Shown here: positions 1 to 8,852 of the stretch, piece by piece
How positions within the stretch are numbered: position 1 is the first letter of the stretch
Layout: every line of letters starts with the position of its first letter
Assembly: GCA_963805985.1 (NCBI GenBank)
Contig: CAWDWG010000008.1
Coordinates: 186,001 to 250,000, forward strand
Length of the DNA: 64,000 bases
Origin: Bog-257 sp963805985
GTDB taxonomy: Bacteria > Acidobacteriota > Terriglobia > Terriglobales > Acidobacteriaceae
Direction of reading: 5' to 3'
The notes under the pieces: model-generated
Databases searched by the model: none
What the model was told of the DNA's origin: nothing
The model's input: the letters and a program-made list of their open reading frames with translations, nothing else
Made by a program: the position numbers and the translations under genes

Positions 1-138
1 AAGGCCGTGGCCGTAGTGCAGGTCGATAGCGATATCAGTGAGAAGGTGTTGGAAGCGCTGCGCGGCATCGAGACGATTCTCCAGGCGAAAGCAATTCGCT
101 TCGTCGGATCGCAGGCAAAGCAGGCGGTTACCGCGTAA
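1..138 (+). CDS. serA: D-3-phosphoglycerate dehydrogenase, C-terminal fragment (ACT domain)
   Basis: The window opens inside this gene; 45 codons remain before the TAA stop. The residues are typical of the last beta-alpha-beta unit of the ACT domain of 3-phosphoglycerate dehydrogenase (a VVQVDSDIS strand, then an EKVLEALRGIETI helix, then an AKAIRF strand). The family oxidises 3-phosphoglycerate in the first step of serine synthesis, and the ACT domain is the serine-sensing or oligomerisation part. Only the C-terminus is visible, so another ACT-domain enzyme cannot be fully excluded. Confidence 0.7.
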   Translation, partial: KAVAVVQVDSDISEKVLEALRGIETILQAKAIRFVGSQAKQAVTA

Positions 139-155
139 CTCATCGCGAAGAAATC

Positions 156-186
156 CCCCACCCAGGCAAATCCAGCTTGGGTGGGG
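156..186 (+). terminator. Hairpin downstream of serA
   Basis: A perfect 9-bp stem, CCCCACCCA and TGGGTGGGG, with a 13-base loop lies 18 bases after the serA stop. There is no T-run after it, so it is a weak candidate for an intrinsic terminator between serA and the convergent hicBA pair. Confidence 0.35.
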
Positions 187-219
187 CCAGGAGCTAGCCA
201 TACGCTGCCTTCGCTTGAA

Positions 220-395
220 TCACAACATCGCGTCCAGTTGCTCGACCGTCAGGTCAGCGTCGCGAAGGATATTTCTCAGTATCTTGGGATGAAGGATTTT
301 GGCAGCGTGGAAGGGAACCGTTACTCGCTTCCCGGCGGCGTTCTTGTAAATACGGAGATTATCTGACGAGCAGTGAGGCGCGGTAGTTTGGTCAT
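220..395 (-). pseudogene. hicA: HicA-type toxin, broken by an internal deletion
   Basis: An ATG at 395 overlaps the hicB stop (ATGA) and starts a good HicA N-terminus, MTKLPRLTARQI, but this frame stops after 24 codons. The HicA C-terminal half (YKNAAGKRVTVPFHAAK, then ILRNILRDADLTVEQL) lies directly downstream in another frame and ends at 220. In HicA proteins these parts are separated by roughly 17-20 residues that include the GSH motif with the catalytic histidine; that stretch is missing here. The simplest reading is an internal deletion of about 50 bases that also shifted the frame, so no active mRNA-cleaving toxin is made. Translational coupling to hicB is preserved. Confidence 0.7.
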
Positions 396-619
396 CCGAC
401 AGCGACTTCAACCATCGAAAGACTAACGGAGACAGGCTCGGGAATCGGTTCTCCCTCGGCGAGGCGGTCCTCCAGATGCAAGCGGATAGCATCTTTGATG
501 TTCTCCACCGCCTCCTCGTAGCTGTCGCCCTGGCTGTAGCAGCCCTGCAGTAGCGGGCAGGACACGAAATATCCATCCGCGTCAGCCTCGATTACGATGG
601 GCAGAGTCCGTCGTGTCAT
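392..619 (-). CDS. hicB: HicB family antitoxin
   Basis: A 75-residue protein with the HicB fold signature: an N-terminal strand (LPIVIEADADGYFVSCP), a conserved cysteine and glycine turn (LLQGCYSQGDSYEEA) and a helix (ENIKDAIRLHLE). HicB proteins bind and neutralise HicA and often repress their own operon. Here hicB precedes hicA, the reversed order found in many hicBA loci, and its stop overlaps the hicA start. Because the adjacent hicA is damaged, this may be an orphan antitoxin. The short form lacks a long C-terminal DNA-binding domain. Confidence 0.75.
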   Translation of the reverse strand: MTRRTLPIVIEADADGYFVSCPLLQGCYSQGDSYEEAVENIKDAIRLHLEDRLAEGEPIPEPVSVSLSMVEVAVG

Positions 620-706
620 ATGTGTGGATTATAACCTCACCCGTATTGCGACGTCGTCTTGTGTTGCTCCCTAATCTGATTACGGCTTGCGGGCTTCTCG
701 ACTCAC

Positions 707-2429
707 TTACTGAACTTGCACCTTCACCTGCAGCCTACCGTTCATCGGCACCTCAACGTGCTCACCCTGCTTCAGGTACGGCTGCAGCACGGCCGGATTC
801 GCCCACTCCAGGTCCCAACCGTTGGCAATGGCAATCACCGTGTACTGACCGGGCACGACGTTCGGCAACGTGAAAGTTCCGTCACTGTCGCTCTGGTCGC
901 GACGAAACAGCGGACCGTTGTTCGCCGCATCCTGCGGCACCAGGACGATCATCGCTCCCGCACGAGGCTGATCGTTGCGCAGTGCGGTGCCCAGCACCAG
1001 GGCCGCTCCCTGCGAAGCGACGCCGGTGATGCGGACATTGCCGGCATTGGCAATCTCAATGGTGCGACCTGCGACCTTTGCTCCCGTCGCCGAAAGCCGC
1101 TGCAGAAAGATTCCCTTCGCGCCTTCCAGCGCCAGCACGTAGCGGCCAGGACGCACCTCGTCGGCGGTCAAGTCGAATTGCCCGCGCTCGTTGATGTCGC
1201 TGCGGAAAGTCTCGCCGGTGTCGGGATTGGAGAGGCGGACGGAGGCGTGCAGCGGGACCCGGCCATCGGTGGAGAGAATGCTGCCGCTGACGGTCGCGAA
1301 GCCCGGTCCTTCGGATGCGGCGATATCGGCATCGCCCGACAAATCGATCTCGCGATACCACGCTCGGCTTGCGGCCTTGTCGTTAGGGCCAGTGGAGGGC
1401 GGCATCTCGACGACATAATGTCCGGGCGCCAGGCCCGAGATCTCGATGATTCCCGGCGCAACCCAGGAATCCGGCGCGTTGAACACAGAGTCCAGATAGC
1501 CCTGAAAGAGACGCTGCGAGATGCGGGGGAAGACCATCCTGCCCAGAACGGAAGACTCATTGGAGCCGGTATGAATGCGCAGGTGCAGCGAAGGTACGGC
1601 GTGCAGTGTGACGTCGGCGGTCGTTCGTCTCGCCCGCGCTTAGCGTTAGCGGGGTGGCGCTGGCGGAGTCGAATGACCCTCCATAGAACGTCAGCGGATA
1701 CGTGACGTCGAGGGCGGCATCTTCCTGCTCCACGCTCGGCGAGTTGGAAGAATAGTTCTTGTGATATCGCTCGTAGTTCTGCGGTGGGCGCGCGTTCTGC
1801 GCGTACCAAGGTCGAGCCGACACCGAAAGATAGTAAGTTCCAGGCGAAAGATGTCCTATGCGGTACTGTCCCAGATCGTCCGTCTGTGCCTGAGTCACCG
1901 GAGCGGTCTTCTGCTGGCCCTCCTCGGTCGTCGTCTGGAAGAGTCGAACCAGCGCGTTCTGGACTGGATCGTTGTTCTCGTCGCTGACCTGGCCTTCGAT
2001 GGACGCGTCCGGTTGCAGGCGGAAAACCAGGTGATCGGTATCCAGGTCAGGGCCGACGGCGATGGCTGAGGCGAAAGGATCGTGGTGTTCGAAGTATTGC
2101 AGCGAAAATCCGCGCGCAGTGGCCATCAGCGAATACTTGGTTTGGGCCAGTCCGGCAAACAGAAACTTTCCGTCAGCTCCCGTCAGAACCGACTTCGATA
2201 TGTCGCGATCGCTCCCTTCGCTGGTGGGAGCGATGGCGACCGATGCTCCGGAAACAGGCTGTCCGGTGAGGGAATTCACGACCGTCCCCGTAATGCGAAG
2301 GCCGTGCGCGGGCGCAGCTGAAGCAACTGACGCGGGCTGCGCCGGTGCCGATGCCGGAGGAGGCTGTACTGTCTGCTGTGCCGACAGGCCTGTTACCAAC
2401 AGCAGCGTAATTGCGATTCGGCTCGACAA
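707..2429 (-). pseudogene. Secreted carboxypeptidase-regulatory-like domain protein, frameshifted
   Basis: The gene starts with TTG at 2429, six bases after the stop of its upstream paralogue, and runs in two frames. The first part (about 2429-1620) has a signal peptide (AITLLLVTGLSAQ) and Ig-like CarboxypepD_reg units (ITGTVVNSLTGQPVSGASV; IEGQVSDENNDPVQNALV). The second part (about 1615-707) continues in a +1 frame with DVTLHAVPSLHLRIH and further units of the same type up to the end. The joined product would be about 570 residues, close to its 554-residue neighbour. The break lies near 1616-1630, where there is no homopolymer. These proteins are probably exported beta-sandwich proteins of unknown substrate. 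Real frameshift and sequencing error are both possible. Confidence 0.7.
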
Positions 2430-2435
2430 GCGAGA

Positions 2436-4100
2436 TCAGTTTCCCCTTCCAACCGAGATCAAATCCAGCGAGACTTGCGCCTTCTGATTCGGCGTCAACG
2501 TTACGTGCGCAGCCTGGGACGCATAGGGCGCGTATGCGTCTGGATTGGCGTATTCAAGATCATCAATGCGATCGAAGGCAAAGACAAGATAGTCGCCGGG
2601 CGCCAGCCCGGAAACACTGAACTCATTGCCGCCGCCGCGAGACACATGCGGCGTCATTTTGCCGGCCGGCTGCGGAACCACGACTACGGTTGCATTTACC
2701 GGCGACCCATCGGAGGACTTCACGGTTGCGTTCACACTGGCGCTGTCGTCGCGCAGGGCGACCTCCATCGGATAGCTTTGCCCGCTCGAGACCAGAACAT
2801 CGTCGTACAGCACGTTGGTCTGCGCGTAGCTTGCCGACTGGACATACCACGGCGGTTGCGGCATCAGCACGGCGGTGTAGGTGCCGGGGTCGATATTTTG
2901 CAGAACCAGTGTGGAATGTCCGTTGCTTTGCTGGTAGGTGGAAAATTGCTCGGCCAGGTTGGGATCGGCAGGGATCAGGCGCACGGAGAGCGGGGGATGA
3001 TCCTGAGTCCAGGGAGCAGCGGCTGAGCTGGAGGAACTCCGCGCTTCCATGCGAACGACAATCGGAATGGTGACGGTGGGTGCGAGGGTGAGCCGCAGAT
3101 CCTCAACGTTGGTCGCGACATTCACGCGCGTCTCGGCGCGCATCGGCTGAATGCCGGCCTGCGAAATAGCTCTGACAATGTAGGACCCAGCTGGGACGTC
3201 GTCCATCTTGAAGGTCCCGGTATCCATGTTGAAGTTGGCGGCGGGGGAAATGTCATCGCCCGAGGACGTGAGGAGTTGGAAGCCAACCCCCTGATCCGGC
3301 TGGCGGCCGGCGACAGTACCGGAGATCTGATAAATGGGCACGGTGCCGAGCGAGAAGTCTGTTTCCATTTGCTGGCCGGCGCTCAACTGAATAGGCTGGG
3401 CCGAAGTGAGGTCGGGAACGCCGGGATAGTAGAGGTGAGGAAACCCGGTCTTGGCCTTTTCGCCGGCGACCAGGATGCGAGCCTCAGAATCGAGCGGCCC
3501 GGCGGCGACATAGTAGGTTCCGGGCACCAGGTTCGGAAAGCGAAAATGCCCATCTTCGTCGCTCTCGGCCATCGCCCGCTGTTCCCACATCTTGCGTCCA
3601 TCATGGAGGCTTCTGGCCGTGAGGTGGAGCGGCATGTGCTCAATGGGCTGTCCCGATTGATCGGTGACACGGCCATAGATTGCGCTTTGCGGTGCAAGCT
3701 TCAGCACCAGCGCCGGCGTGTTGGCGTTTACCTGAAACCAGGAATGGAAATTATCGTCGGGCAGGGTATAGCCGGGCTTTTGCGCAACCAGGTTGACTCG
3801 CATGGCCGGTAAACCGTCGATCTGGAAGTGGCCTTCGCTGTCGGTGAAGGCCGTGCGTTGCACCATGCCGTTGGTGCGGACCAGGGCGCGCGGTATCGGC
3901 TCGCCGGTGACGGAGTTCACGACAGTGCCCGTGATCGTGTAAGTCTGATTGCTGGATGAGGACGATGACTGGGCTGCGGCGAGGCTGGAGAAACTCAGCG
4001 CCAGGGCGAGCAGAATGGCCAAGCCGCCGCGCTGGCCTTCCGGCGCTTGCAGCCGCCAGCGAGTAGTTTTAGCGGCGATCAACGGTGGCCGAAGTGACAT
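2436..4100 (-). CDS. Secreted carboxypeptidase-regulatory-like domain protein
   Basis: A 554-residue protein with a long N-region (RWRLQAPEGQRGG) followed by a hydrophobic core (LAILLALALSFSSLAAAQ) that looks like a Sec signal peptide, then a Ser-rich spacer. The first repeat, ITGTVVNSVTGEPIPRALV, is a classic carboxypeptidase-regulatory (transthyretin-like) unit, and several more follow (IYGRVTDQSGQPIEHMPL; ISGTVAGRQPDQG; VNATVKSSDGSPVNATVVV). No catalytic residues were recognised, so it is probably a structural or carbohydrate-binding exported protein. It is a tandem paralogue of the following gene and lies six bases upstream of it, so the two form an operon. Proteins of this kind are unusually numerous in Acidobacteriota. 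Confidence 0.75.
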   Translation of the reverse strand: MSLRPPLIAAKTTRWRLQAPEGQRGGLAILLALALSFSSLAAAQSSSSSSNQTYTITGTVVNSVTGEPIPRALVRTNGMVQRTAFTDSEGHFQIDGLPAMRVNLVAQKPGYTLPDDNFHSWFQVNANTPALVLKLAPQSAIYGRVTDQSGQPIEHMPLHLTARSLHDGRKMWEQRAMAESDEDGHFRFPNLVPGTYYVAAGPLDSEARILVAGEKAKTGFPHLYYPGVPDLTSAQPIQLSAGQQMETDFSLGTVPIYQISGTVAGRQPDQGVGFQLLTSSGDDISPAANFNMDTGTFKMDDVPAGSYIVRAISQAGIQPMRAETRVNVATNVEDLRLTLAPTVTIPIVVRMEARSSSSSAAAPWTQDHPPLSVRLIPADPNLAEQFSTYQQSNGHSTLVLQNIDPGTYTAVLMPQPPWYVQSASYAQTNVLYDDVLVSSGQSYPMEVALRDDSASVNATVKSSDGSPVNATVVVVPQPAGKMTPHVSRGGGNEFSVSGLAPGDYLVFAFDRIDDLEYANPDAYAPYASQAAHVTLTPNQKAQVSLDLISVGRGN

Positions 4101-4280
4101 GAGTTCTGAGCCGCAAGCGATGGCATTCCTATTAACCCGATGTCACCTATGTTAACTCGCAGTGTTAGCAATTCGGGCAAGAGAGGGACGAATGTCAAAG
4201 TCCATGGGAAATAGGCAGCATGACATCGCCAGGGTTAACTCCGGGTCCCGGATGTCGCTACTGCGCCCTCGCGCGTGGAC

Positions 4281-6521
4281 TTAAGAGTGCCGTCGCGGCA
4301 AAGCAGCAGCAACCTGCCGTTTGGCTGCGCGCGCGAGAAATGCCTCCTGGCTGTTGAAGGCATCTTTCCTGTCGTGGTTCGGCTGGCGAAGGTATTTTCC
4401 TTCGGATGTCATCTGCCGTGCTTTGGCCTGGTCTTTCAGATAGGTGGCCAGGATTTCATCGCGGATAAGGCGGATCAGATCCTTGTCTTGCACCGGGAAG
4501 TCGACCTCGACACGGTGATTCAGATTGCGCGGCATAAGGTCGGCACTGCCCAGGTAGACCTCGTCCTCTCCGCCGTTTTTGCAATAGAAGATGCGGCTGT
4601 GTTCCAGAAAACGGCCAACGATGCTGGTGACGGTGATGTTGTCGCTGATTCCAGCAATGCCGGGGACCAGGCAGCAGATGCCGCGGACCAGCAGTTGCAC
4701 CTTCACGCCTGCCTGCGATGCCTGGTAGAGCAGGCGGATCATCTTCTTGTCGACGAGGGCATTCATCTTGAAGATCAGGTGCCCATCCCCGCTCTTCTTC
4801 TGGTGCTCGATTTCGCGCTCGATCAGATGCTCAATGCCGCTGCGCAGGGTAACTGGGGCGACCAGCAGCTTGCGATAGGACGTCTTAGCCGAGTATCCCG
4901 TCAGGAAGTTGAACAGGTCGGTGCAGTCGGCGCCGACTTGGGGATCGCAGGTCAGCATGCCGATATCGGTGTAGAGCTGCGCGGTCACGCTGTTGTAGTT
5001 GCCGGTAGAAAGGTGGGCATAGCGGCGGATCACGTCCCCTTCTTTGCGGACAATCAGCAGCGTCTTCGCATGCACCTTCAATCCCATCAAGCCGTAGACG
5101 ACGTGTACGCCGTACTCTTCCAGCTTGCGCGCCCAGCCGATATTGCTTTCCTCATCGAAGCGGGCTTTCAACTCCAGCAGCACTGCGACCTGCTTGCCGT
5201 TCTCCACGGCCTCCAGCAAAGCATCGACAACGGGAGCATTCCGCCCCACTCGATACAGCGTCACCTTGATGGCCAGCACATTCGGATCGCGCGCAGCCTG
5301 CTGCAAGAGCCCGACGACGGGCTGGAAAGAATCAAAGGGATGGTGCAGAAGGACATCGCCGCGTCGGATCGTGGCAAAGATGTCTTCGTCTTCCGTGTCC
5401 TTCACCAGCGCGGCCGGCATCGCCGGAACAAAGGTCGGGAATTTCAGATCGGGCCGGTCGAGCTTGGTCAGCGCGCGCACACGAACCAGAGACAACGGGC
5501 CGCCGGTAGTCTTGTAGATGTCCTCGCGTTCGAGTTCGAGGTTCTTGGTGAGGATTTCCAGCACGGGCGCCGGCATGGCCTCATCGACCTCGACGCGAAC
5601 TACATCGGCGAAGCGCCGCTGCCACACGCCTTCTTCGACCGATTCCAGCAGATCGCCGGCTTCCAGATCCTGGATCTCGTAATCGGCGTCGCGGGTGAGA
5701 TGGAAGGGATGCGCCTCTTCGATCGTCATCCCAGGGAAAAGGTCCTTTAGATTGGCCGTGATCAGCTGCTCCAACCAGACAAACGACAGCTCTTTGATCA
5801 CGCTCTTGGTGCGACTCTTCGGCTTGGCAATGCCGCTTACGGGAACCAGTTGCGGCAGGGTGTCAGGAATTTTGACGCGCGCAAAGTGCTCTTCACCTTC
5901 GCCGCCGCGCAGCATCACCGCGAGATTCAGGCTTAGATTCGAGATGTGAGGAAACGGGCGTCCGGGATCGAAGGCCAGCGGCGTCAGCGTGGGAAAAACG
6001 GTCTGCTGAAAATAGGAGTCGGCGGTGGTGCGCTGCTCTTCGGTCAGATCCGCATAGTTCAGGATGTGGATTCCAGCCGCGTCCAGCGCTGGCAAGAGCT
6101 CCTTGCTCCAGGATTCATGAGCGCTGCGGAAGAGGCGAATAACGGAGGCCCGGATGGCGCGCAGCTGTTCGGCCGGCGTCAGGCCGTCGGGACCGGCTTC
6201 TACGACCCCTTTCTCGATCTGCTGCTTGATGCCCGCGACCCGCACCATGAAAAACTCGTCGATGTTGGAGCCGACGAAGGACAGAAACATCAGCCGCTCC
6301 AGCACCGGATTGCGGCTGTCTTGTGCCTCCTCGAGCACACGGCGCTGAAAGTCCAGCAGGCTCAGCTCGCGATTGATGTAGAGCGCTGGATCGTCCAGCG
6401 AGCGGCTGGCGTGAAAGCCATTGTTGTTTCGCGATTCGGTAGCTGAGGTGGCTCGTGTAGAGACACGTTTGCTCTTGGCTGGCGCAGGTTTGACCGAGGT
6501 GCTCATAGGGTGTTTAGGCAC
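4281..6521 (-). CDS. ppk1: Polyphosphate kinase 1
   Basis: A 746-residue protein matching Ppk1 along its length: N-domain (YINRELSLLDFQRRVLEEA; FLSFVGSNIDEFFMVRVAG), head domain and two C-terminal phospholipase-D-like domains. The autophosphorylated histidine is in GLKVHAKTLL (about residue 484) and the second conserved histidine is in FLEHSRIF (about 641). Their spacing of 157 equals that of the E. coli pair H435/H592. The enzyme reversibly moves the ATP gamma-phosphate onto polyphosphate, a phosphate and energy store linked to stress. The first 35 residues are a basic, low-complexity extension; an alternative ATG lies five codons downstream of the chosen start. No pho-box was recognised upstream. 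Confidence 0.95.
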   Translation of the reverse strand: MPKHPMSTSVKPAPAKSKRVSTRATSATESRNNNGFHASRSLDDPALYINRELSLLDFQRRVLEEAQDSRNPVLERLMFLSFVGSNIDEFFMVRVAGIKQQIEKGVVEAGPDGLTPAEQLRAIRASVIRLFRSAHESWSKELLPALDAAGIHILNYADLTEEQRTTADSYFQQTVFPTLTPLAFDPGRPFPHISNLSLNLAVMLRGGEGEEHFARVKIPDTLPQLVPVSGIAKPKSRTKSVIKELSFVWLEQLITANLKDLFPGMTIEEAHPFHLTRDADYEIQDLEAGDLLESVEEGVWQRRFADVVRVEVDEAMPAPVLEILTKNLELEREDIYKTTGGPLSLVRVRALTKLDRPDLKFPTFVPAMPAALVKDTEDEDIFATIRRGDVLLHHPFDSFQPVVGLLQQAARDPNVLAIKVTLYRVGRNAPVVDALLEAVENGKQVAVLLELKARFDEESNIGWARKLEEYGVHVVYGLMGLKVHAKTLLIVRKEGDVIRRYAHLSTGNYNSVTAQLYTDIGMLTCDPQVGADCTDLFNFLTGYSAKTSYRKLLVAPVTLRSGIEHLIEREIEHQKKSGDGHLIFKMNALVDKKMIRLLYQASQAGVKVQLLVRGICCLVPGIAGISDNITVTSIVGRFLEHSRIFYCKNGGEDEVYLGSADLMPRNLNHRVEVDFPVQDKDLIRLIRDEILATYLKDQAKARQMTSEGKYLRQPNHDRKDAFNSQEAFLARAAKRQVAAALPRRHS

Positions 6522-6907
6522 GGAACAGACTTACACAGACTTACATTGTAATGCGGACGGGAAGAACTGAACATCCGGTAAGGCGAAGCGGAAATAGATT
6601 AGTCGAGTCTTCAACGAATATTTACATACAGATAGCTGGTCGGAGCTTGGGCCGGAAAACTATCGAATAAGCGAAAAACGCGCCGAATTGGCAGGCATCG
6701 GAGAAGCAGGCGATCCCCCACCAATCGCAGGTATAGCACTAACCGGCTAGTGCCGGTAGTAACTGGCACCGATTCCCGATTTCCACAAGGCCCGCGGCCA
6801 GCTAAACTTTTCAAGCCTTTAAGGAGCCTGAAAGCTAATTTCCATCGGTTAAGTGCCGATGTTTTGCTAGAATCTCGTTAATTGCCGGCCAGTCGCGAGT
6901 CGACCCA
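6522..6907. other. Divergent intergenic region between ppk1 and the zinc-ribbon gene
   Basis: The 386 bases must hold the promoters for ppk1 (minus) and the zinc-ribbon gene (plus). A 10-base unit, CAGACTTACA, is repeated twice in tandem about 10 bases upstream of ppk1. No RNA gene and no convincing protein gene was seen; a 67-codon minus-strand frame (6814-6611) lacks recognisable features. Confidence 0.4.
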
Positions 6908-8734
6908 ATGTCTTCTCCGTTCTTTTCTGAACTAACCAAACTCGACGCCAGTCTGCGAGTTATTCAGGCGCAGGTCGACCGCTTGCGCTCCGGTTTGGAA
7001 GATGATCCGGACCAGCTAAAGCAAAGCATCACGGAGTCATGCCAGCACGCGTCTGCGTTGCGCGGCCTTATCCAAGCGGAAAAAGCGGATTCTAAGTGGA
7101 ACGATCGCGAAGCCCTGGAGCACCTGATCCTCGCCTTGGAGATCGCGGCCGACGACAAACGGGTCGAACAGCGCCGCCGGAAATTGCTGGAACTGGCCGG
7201 TGAGTTGGAGGCGGGGAGCATCAAGCATCGCTCCAACGCTCGCGCCGAGTCTCTGAACGCGCTGCGGGTGAACGCTGCGGCGCAGTTGCGCGAGCTGGCT
7301 GCGCGGAAGGAACAGGACAGGGAACTCCCGGGTCCGGAAGCCAGCCAATGGGTGCACTGGGTCTGCAACCTTGAAGAGGAGAAGGACGCGAGCGTATTGG
7401 CGGAGCTGCGCGAGAACTACGCTGCGCTGGATGAACTGGCCGCAAGCATCGAGGAGAGCTTCTGGGTGCCCGGGCAGCGCACTGCGCTAACTCCAACCGC
7501 GGTCGCGGCTACGATTGCTGAATTGCCCGCAGCTCTCAAAGCTGAATTGCCCGCAGCTCTCAAAGCTGAATTGCCGAAAGCTTCCGCAACTCAAACGCCT
7601 CCTGTGTCAGAGACCGAATCTCCGGCGGTTCCCGTCGCCAAGCCCCCGGCCCCCGCTCGTGTCAGCGTGGCGCGACTGCCACAGGAAGTGAAGGCTCACT
7701 TCGATAAGGCGGTACAGACGGGGGATTTCAGCGAGGCGCTCTCGCTTTGCTATGACGCACAGGAGAGCGAAGCCGCGTCGCCGTCAGAAGCACCTGCTGC
7801 CGGGCAGCCAACGGCCGTTGCCGCGAGTAAAGAAGCGGTATCGGCTGCAGGAACGGCCTCGCCTCCGCTGAAGTATTGCGAAGAATGTGGCCGGACCTAT
7901 CCCAGCCGGTACAAAGTCTGTCCCTTCGATAGTACGGCTCTGAAGGATCTCCCTGAGTCAGCTCCCGAGACGCCAGAGATTGCCAGCTTGCCCGATCGCT
8001 ACAAGATCTCGCAGCCCGCACAGAAGAAAGCTGCCAGCTCGGATCGGACCCCGGCGGTCACGGAAGCGAAGATCAACTCGCCCGCACCCGCACCGTCCGT
8101 ACCGCCGGTCGAACTAGAGACAATTCTGCCGGCAGAATCCTCTCCGGTAGATGCGGGGGCGTCATCGGCTCCTGCATCTTTTGCCACGTTTGACGAAGTT
8201 GGCTCGCGCAAAAAGCCCATCACTCTGTGGCTCGCGGTAGCGGCGGTAGTGGTGCTCTGCGCGATCATCGCCTGGACGTATTTCCAGCCCTCTCACAGCA
8301 AGAGGTCGGACGCGCAAATGCGGGTTGCGCAAGCCGCGGTCAATGCCGATGTGCCGAAGCCTTTGTTGCATCTGCAACCTGCCGAAGGCGCACAGAACAA
8401 CATTCTGCTCAGTATGGAGAATTGCGAACGGGCGAATTCTACTGGAATTGAGTGCTGGGGCTACATCTCGAACCAGCGCGACAAGGATTCGAAAATCTCG
8501 CTCTATCGGGTCAACGCGATTGATGGTAAGGGAAACAGCTTCGATTTGAGCAGCAAAGGGCAAGCCACTTTTTCGGATGTTCACGACTTCACGGTGCCCG
8601 CGCAGTCGAAGGTGAAATACAGCATCAAGGTTCCCGATAGCGACAAGGATGCCCGCACACTGACGTTGTATCTGGACCTCGCCAACCCTCGCGGCTCGGA
8701 ATACACCTTCCGCAACGTTCCCGTCTCTGATTAA
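6908..8734 (+). CDS. Zinc-ribbon, single-pass membrane protein of unknown function
   Basis: A 608-residue protein not assignable to a named family. The N-terminal 200 residues are Leu/Glu/Arg/Ala-rich with predicted coiled coils. A Pro/Ala/Lys-rich linker follows, then a zinc-ribbon-like motif at about residues 324-341 (C-x2-C, ten residues, then CPFD), in which Asp replaces the usual fourth Cys, as in many acidobacterial proteins. One transmembrane segment lies at about 437-460 (LWLAVAAVVVLCAIIAW). The C-terminal 130 residues look like an extracytoplasmic beta-rich domain with two Cys (MENCERANSTGIECWGYI). It sits directly upstream of a Ser/Thr kinase with a similar domain order, so a shared signalling role is plausible but inferred. 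Confidence 0.7.
   Translation: MSSPFFSELTKLDASLRVIQAQVDRLRSGLEDDPDQLKQSITESCQHASALRGLIQAEKADSKWNDREALEHLILALEIAADDKRVEQRRRKLLELAGELEAGSIKHRSNARAESLNALRVNAAAQLRELAARKEQDRELPGPEASQWVHWVCNLEEEKDASVLAELRENYAALDELAASIEESFWVPGQRTALTPTAVAATIAELPAALKAELPAALKAELPKASATQTPPVSETESPAVPVAKPPAPARVSVARLPQEVKAHFDKAVQTGDFSEALSLCYDAQESEAASPSEAPAAGQPTAVAASKEAVSAAGTASPPLKYCEECGRTYPSRYKVCPFDSTALKDLPESAPETPEIASLPDRYKISQPAQKKAASSDRTPAVTEAKINSPAPAPSVPPVELETILPAESSPVDAGASSAPASFATFDEVGSRKKPITLWLAVAAVVVLCAIIAWTYFQPSHSKRSDAQMRVAQAAVNADVPKPLLHLQPAEGAQNNILLSMENCERANSTGIECWGYISNQRDKDSKISLYRVNAIDGKGNSFDLSSKGQATFSDVHDFTVPAQSKVKYSIKVPDSDKDARTLTLYLDLANPRGSEYTFRNVPVSD
7517..7576 (+). repeat. 24-bp in-frame tandem repeat in the zinc-ribbon gene
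   Basis: Two perfect 24-base copies (7517-7540 and 7541-7564) and a partial third encode ELPAALKA units in the linker. Because the unit is a multiple of three, copy-number change would alter linker length without breaking the frame. Confidence 0.85.
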
Positions 8735-8852
8735 GAATCAGACCGTATTCCTTTCCGAGCCTGCATTCGGAGCGCTAATACAAGGCCTTTGCCTTGACCG
8801 GCCAAGTTTAGGGAGCGCATAATTGCGCGCATTCAGGACAGGGGGCAGCGCT

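Noticed and set aside
4275..5750. A 491-codon open frame antisense to ppk1
   Set aside because: It is the complement of a well-conserved kinase gene and its product has no family resemblance; long antisense frames are expected in high-GC codon usage.
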